Shown here in pieces: positions 62,301 to 64,000 of a stretch of 64,000 bases of DNA (position 1 is its first letter; each line of letters begins with the position of its first letter). Source of the DNA: Arthrobacter pigmenti. Its GTDB lineage: Bacteria; Actinomycetota; Actinomycetes; Actinomycetales; Micrococcaceae. The position numbers were made by a program, and so were the translations under genes. Below the pieces are notes generated by a model, which saw nothing but the letters and a program-made list of their open reading frames with translations, was not told the origin of the DNA and did no database searches. The DNA is taken from positions 1,922,001 through 1,986,000 of the forward strand of contig NZ_JAATJL010000001.1 in the NCBI RefSeq assembly GCF_011927905.1. Reading direction: 5' to 3'.

Positions 62301-64000
62301 AGGTAGTAGAACCGGTCGCCGTTCTGCAGGTCCAGCATCTGCTGCTCGAACACGTAGTTGAAGGTTGAGCCAAGCAGGCCGCCGAACAGGTTGGTGCGTT
62401 CGGCGAGGCCACCCATCCAGAGGTCGATATGGTTCAGGCCGGTTTCCTTGCCCGCCCAGGTGCCGGTCGATCCCATGAAGTCTCCGGAGTCGGCGGGCAC
62501 AGTGCCCTCCGCCGCGTCGATCGGTGGGTCCACAATCAGGGTGGCTGCGTCCCGCCTGCCCTTCAGCGTGGTCTCGGCGGTGATCGTCGGGTGCTGGCCG
62601 TAAGCCGCCACGAAGTTGATCAGCGACTCCGGGTGCTTCAGGTTCAGGCCAAAATCGATCCAGTTGGTGTACGGCTTGAGCTGGCTGTCGTTGGTCTCGT
62701 TGTAGATTTCCCGGCGCAGGTTGTTCAGCGACGGGATACCCGTTTCCCTGGCACGCGCGATGTTGATCGCGGCGAGGTCCAGCGGGAGGCCCAGCAAGTT
62801 GTTCCGCAGCGTCTCTGTGACGAACTCGTCGAGTTCGTTGCCGACCTGGTCGGACATGCCCATGGCGATCGCACCGGCCGCGTCCTTCGAGGAGAGCCTG
62901 CCTGCCGTGCCGCCGTCGTAATATTCGGGCGGGTTGAGGAACGCGTCGAGCAGCGGTACGTCGTTGGTCGAACCGTCGGTGTTGGTACGGGACACCGTGT
63001 CTGTGAGCATCGAGTGGCCGAAGCGGTATACCGCGTGGGCGAACTCGGCGGTGATCGCGGGATCGACGTCGTCGTGATAGGTGGAGAAGGGCTCGAGCAG
63101 CGGCTGGACCTTCCGTGCGAACTCCTCGAACGCAAGGTGCTGGTACTCCATTTCGGTGACGAAGCGGGCTGCCTGGAAGAGGCGTTCACCGTTCCAGCCG
63201 CCGGCACCGGTTGCGCTCTTCCATTCGGCGAGCGCGGCTACTCCGCGGGCTGAGGTATCGGAGGCGAGCGTGTTCTTGATGTCTTCGAGGAGCCGGTTGT
63301 GCTCGGAGTGGAACACTTGATGGATCATCGTCAGGGCGACGTTCTCGTTGAGCCGACCGTCACCGGCAACGAAGTGCGCATCAAGCATCTCGTTGTCGTA
63401 GGTGGTGGGGGTGGGAGGCCCCGGCGGGTTGATGATGTCATCAGTATCCGCCGTCTTTGCGGTGGACGGTACGGACTGGTGCGCGATGTCGTCGAGGAAC
63501 GACTCATTGACGCGCAATGCGTTCTCCGGAACTGCTACGGGTGCCACCTTGTTGCCTTCGACCATCCCGGTCGAAGTCACGAACTGCGGCAGGCCGCGAG
63601 CCGGGCCCGGAATGAAGTTGCCGTAAGGATCGACGGCGATCATCGGGACACGGTGCACGTCCATGTCCGCAAGTTGCAGGCCGAGCTTTGAGGCTGCCTG
63701 GTCTTTCAGCATCTTCCAGGTGCCCATGCCGCCGTCGGGTGATTCGAGCAGCGCGCCGGTCGAAACGGGCCGACCGTCAGCGTTGTTGGCGTACTCACGC
63801 AGGAAAACGTGGTGTGACGGGTCGGAGCTGTACGTCTGGGACTGATCCACGAGGGGTCCGGTGCGGTTGGTGGCCTCGCGGACGTCATCCGCTGTTCCGG
63901 GGACGCCGTCCTCACCGGGCTGGTTGGTTGCCCGGGTCAGCACCATGAAGCGCTGCCGTTCTGGAATGTTCCTCTCGGCAATCAGCGGATCATCCGGCTG
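59309..64000 (-). CDS. Animal-type haem peroxidase with RTX, FN3 and SLH repeats (5' partial)
   Basis: At least 1,563 aa; the frame is open through 64000 (ending QPDDPLIAERNIPERQRF before the ATG at 63946), so the start lies beyond the window. The peroxidase domain covers the N-terminal half: HQVFHSEHNRLLEDIK and AHAVYRFGHSMLTDTV (proximal His region) are animal haem peroxidase signatures. RTX-type calcium repeats follow (GGEGNDVVTDSAGDD, GGGNDFTRGDAGDD and others), then three FN3 domains (VSWTPGADGGAPVTGFSVRV etc.) and three SLH repeats at the C-terminus. It is probably a large secreted, wall-anchored oxidase. Confidence 0.88.
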   Translation of the reverse strand, partial: QPDDPLIAERNIPERQRFMVLTRATNQPGEDGVPGTADDVREATNRTGPLVDQSQTYSSDPSHHVFLREYANNADGRPVSTGALLESPDGGMGTWKMLKDQAASKLGLQLADMDVHRVPMIAVDPYGNFIPGPARGLPQFVTSTGMVEGNKVAPVAVPENALRVNESFLDDIAHQSVPSTAKTADTDDIINPPGPPTPTTYDNEMLDAHFVAGDGRLNENVALTMIHQVFHSEHNRLLEDIKNTLASDTSARGVAALAEWKSATGAGGWNGERLFQAARFVTEMEYQHLAFEEFARKVQPLLEPFSTYHDDVDPAITAEFAHAVYRFGHSMLTDTVSRTNTDGSTNDVPLLDAFLNPPEYYDGGTAGRLSSKDAAGAIAMGMSDQVGNELDEFVTETLRNNLLGLPLDLAAINIARARETGIPSLNNLRREIYNETNDSQLKPYTNWIDFGLNLKHPESLINFVAAYGQHPTITAETTLKGRRDAATLIVDPPIDAAEGTVPADSGDFMGSTGTWAGKETGLNHIDLWMGGLAERTNLFGGLLGSTFNYVFEQQMLDLQNGDRFYYLARTPGMNLLGQLEGNSFAEMIMRNTSATALKADVFGTSDCKFELGRLQFNGTTVLDDALSECDEEALLIRMPDGTIRYRTTNSVDPAGINGQSVFNGTAGADRVWGGVDNDTFLGNEGDDIIEGNDGGDTALGGEGNDVVTDSAGDDVLKGGPGNDALDAGPGLDLILGADGSDFINGGANTNDSFGGEGNDFLIAGGGNDFTRGDAGDDWLQGGDGADLVMGDSGAPFFDDPNTPGNDILMGQNGDDDYDAEGGDDIMLADPGIERNAGAAGFDWATHQVDGLPADTDLTRNLLGVPLPVDVLRDRYAEVEALSGAGKNDVLRGDDVIPRLTEGEGTSGENWLDAEGVGLIKGLADLLPDAATDNGNIWGEGNIILGGGGSDLLEGRSGNDILDGDRELRVRMSVRTNPADPATEIGSTDSMEKPYLAGSARTLQSAVFAGDVDPGNIVLVREIVDGGTGSDVDVAVFTDLEANYRVTTVPAGAEMGSPGSVTTVTHLGDDPDALPALGEGDGIDTLRNVEQLLFSDSLAPTVPEIGPAIAGDRSATVEWEAPASVVTRYDVRVVDANGLQVGALREVSGEEPGVNITGLINGQSYRFQVRAVNELGASGFSALSNPVVPNVAPAAPTNVRGVPGAGVVDLSWTAPAGNTGTPVTSYRVQVLESGVVTRTVPLTGAGTTTTITGLRNGATYTFRVQAVNAAGNGALSDPSPAVTLAAGRPAAPTIAAPTGGRGNATVSWTPGADGGAPVTGFSVRVVDPAGAQVGELRTAPANARSLSLTRLPAGIALRFQVAATNDAGMGAFSGLSAPLAATLPPFRDVPQNQPFFTEIVWLLDNGITTGYLEDGTFRPYQAIKRDEMAAFMYRLAGEPAFAPPRVSPFNDIPAGGRFYKEVAWLEANGITTGYPDGTFKPHLAVNRDMMAAFMYRYAGEPAYTPPAVSPFVDMRPGSAFYKEVSWLASTKITTGYPDRTFRPFEAVNRDMMAAFMYRFDGLNK

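Overview
High-GC actinobacterial chromosome, most like Arthrobacter or a related member of the Micrococcaceae. The evidence is codon use, actinobacterial S-layer-homology (SLH) repeats of the type GITTGxxDGTFRP, a leuCD locus with a divergent IclR regulator of the LtbR/NdgR type, and many genes that begin 6-8 nt after a TANNNT box, as leaderless actinobacterial transcripts do. The window is ordinary chromosome carrying several accessory blocks. No integrase, transposase, phage gene or CRISPR array was seen. Both end genes are cut by the window edge.

Layout. 1-7248 (+): a translationally coupled six-gene catabolic operon with two ADP-ribosylglycohydrolase-family proteins, a ribokinase-like kinase, a barrel-hydrolase/FGE-like fusion, a class III CoA-transferase and a CitE-like lyase. 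7273-15357 (-): an SRPBCC protein, a LacI regulator, ddl-gpsA-plsC-murA (cell wall and phospholipid), then leuDC. 15441-20297: a palindromic operator and IclR regulator, a DUF1697 protein, and two coupled dynamin-like GTPases. 20272-28605: a lower-GC island for D-amino acid derivatives (ridA, N-carbamoyl-D-amino acid hydrolase, DSD1-like PLP enzyme, D-aminoacylase, permease, dadA), with a divergent regulator lacking the phospho-acceptor Asp. A 192-bp tandem duplication lies at its left edge and tRNA-Glu and tRNA-Gln genes at its right. 29125-32437 (-): HAD hydrolase, gltX, a small membrane protein and a fumarylacetoacetase-family enzyme.

32542-35520 is the most striking region. A small secreted peptide gene and a TPR-protein gene are arranged divergently, and the module occurs twice. 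Both peptides end in the same 11-residue pattern (TYSxx[IV]xNWP[ND]-stop). The second carries four copies of VGNWPD, like a multi-copy pheromone precursor. The TPR proteins are close paralogues, have no DNA-binding domain and resemble Rap-type receptors in size and architecture. I infer an undescribed secreted-peptide/TPR signalling system.

35531-41661: a secreted GH18 protein with two chitin-binding modules, a cellulose-synthase-like GT2, a DUF7793/STAS-like protein and a GGDEF-EAL protein, probably a c-di-GMP-linked exopolysaccharide unit. 41727-51516: ilvE, leuB, a two-component system beside a MacB-type ABC transporter, a small helical protein and metG. 51657-64000: three large surface proteins with C-terminal SLH repeats (an FN3/chitobiase-type protein, a Tat-exported multicopper oxidase, and an animal-type haem peroxidase with RTX and FN3 repeats), together with a membrane-anchored protein and a SARP-type regulator preceded by a long inverted repeat.
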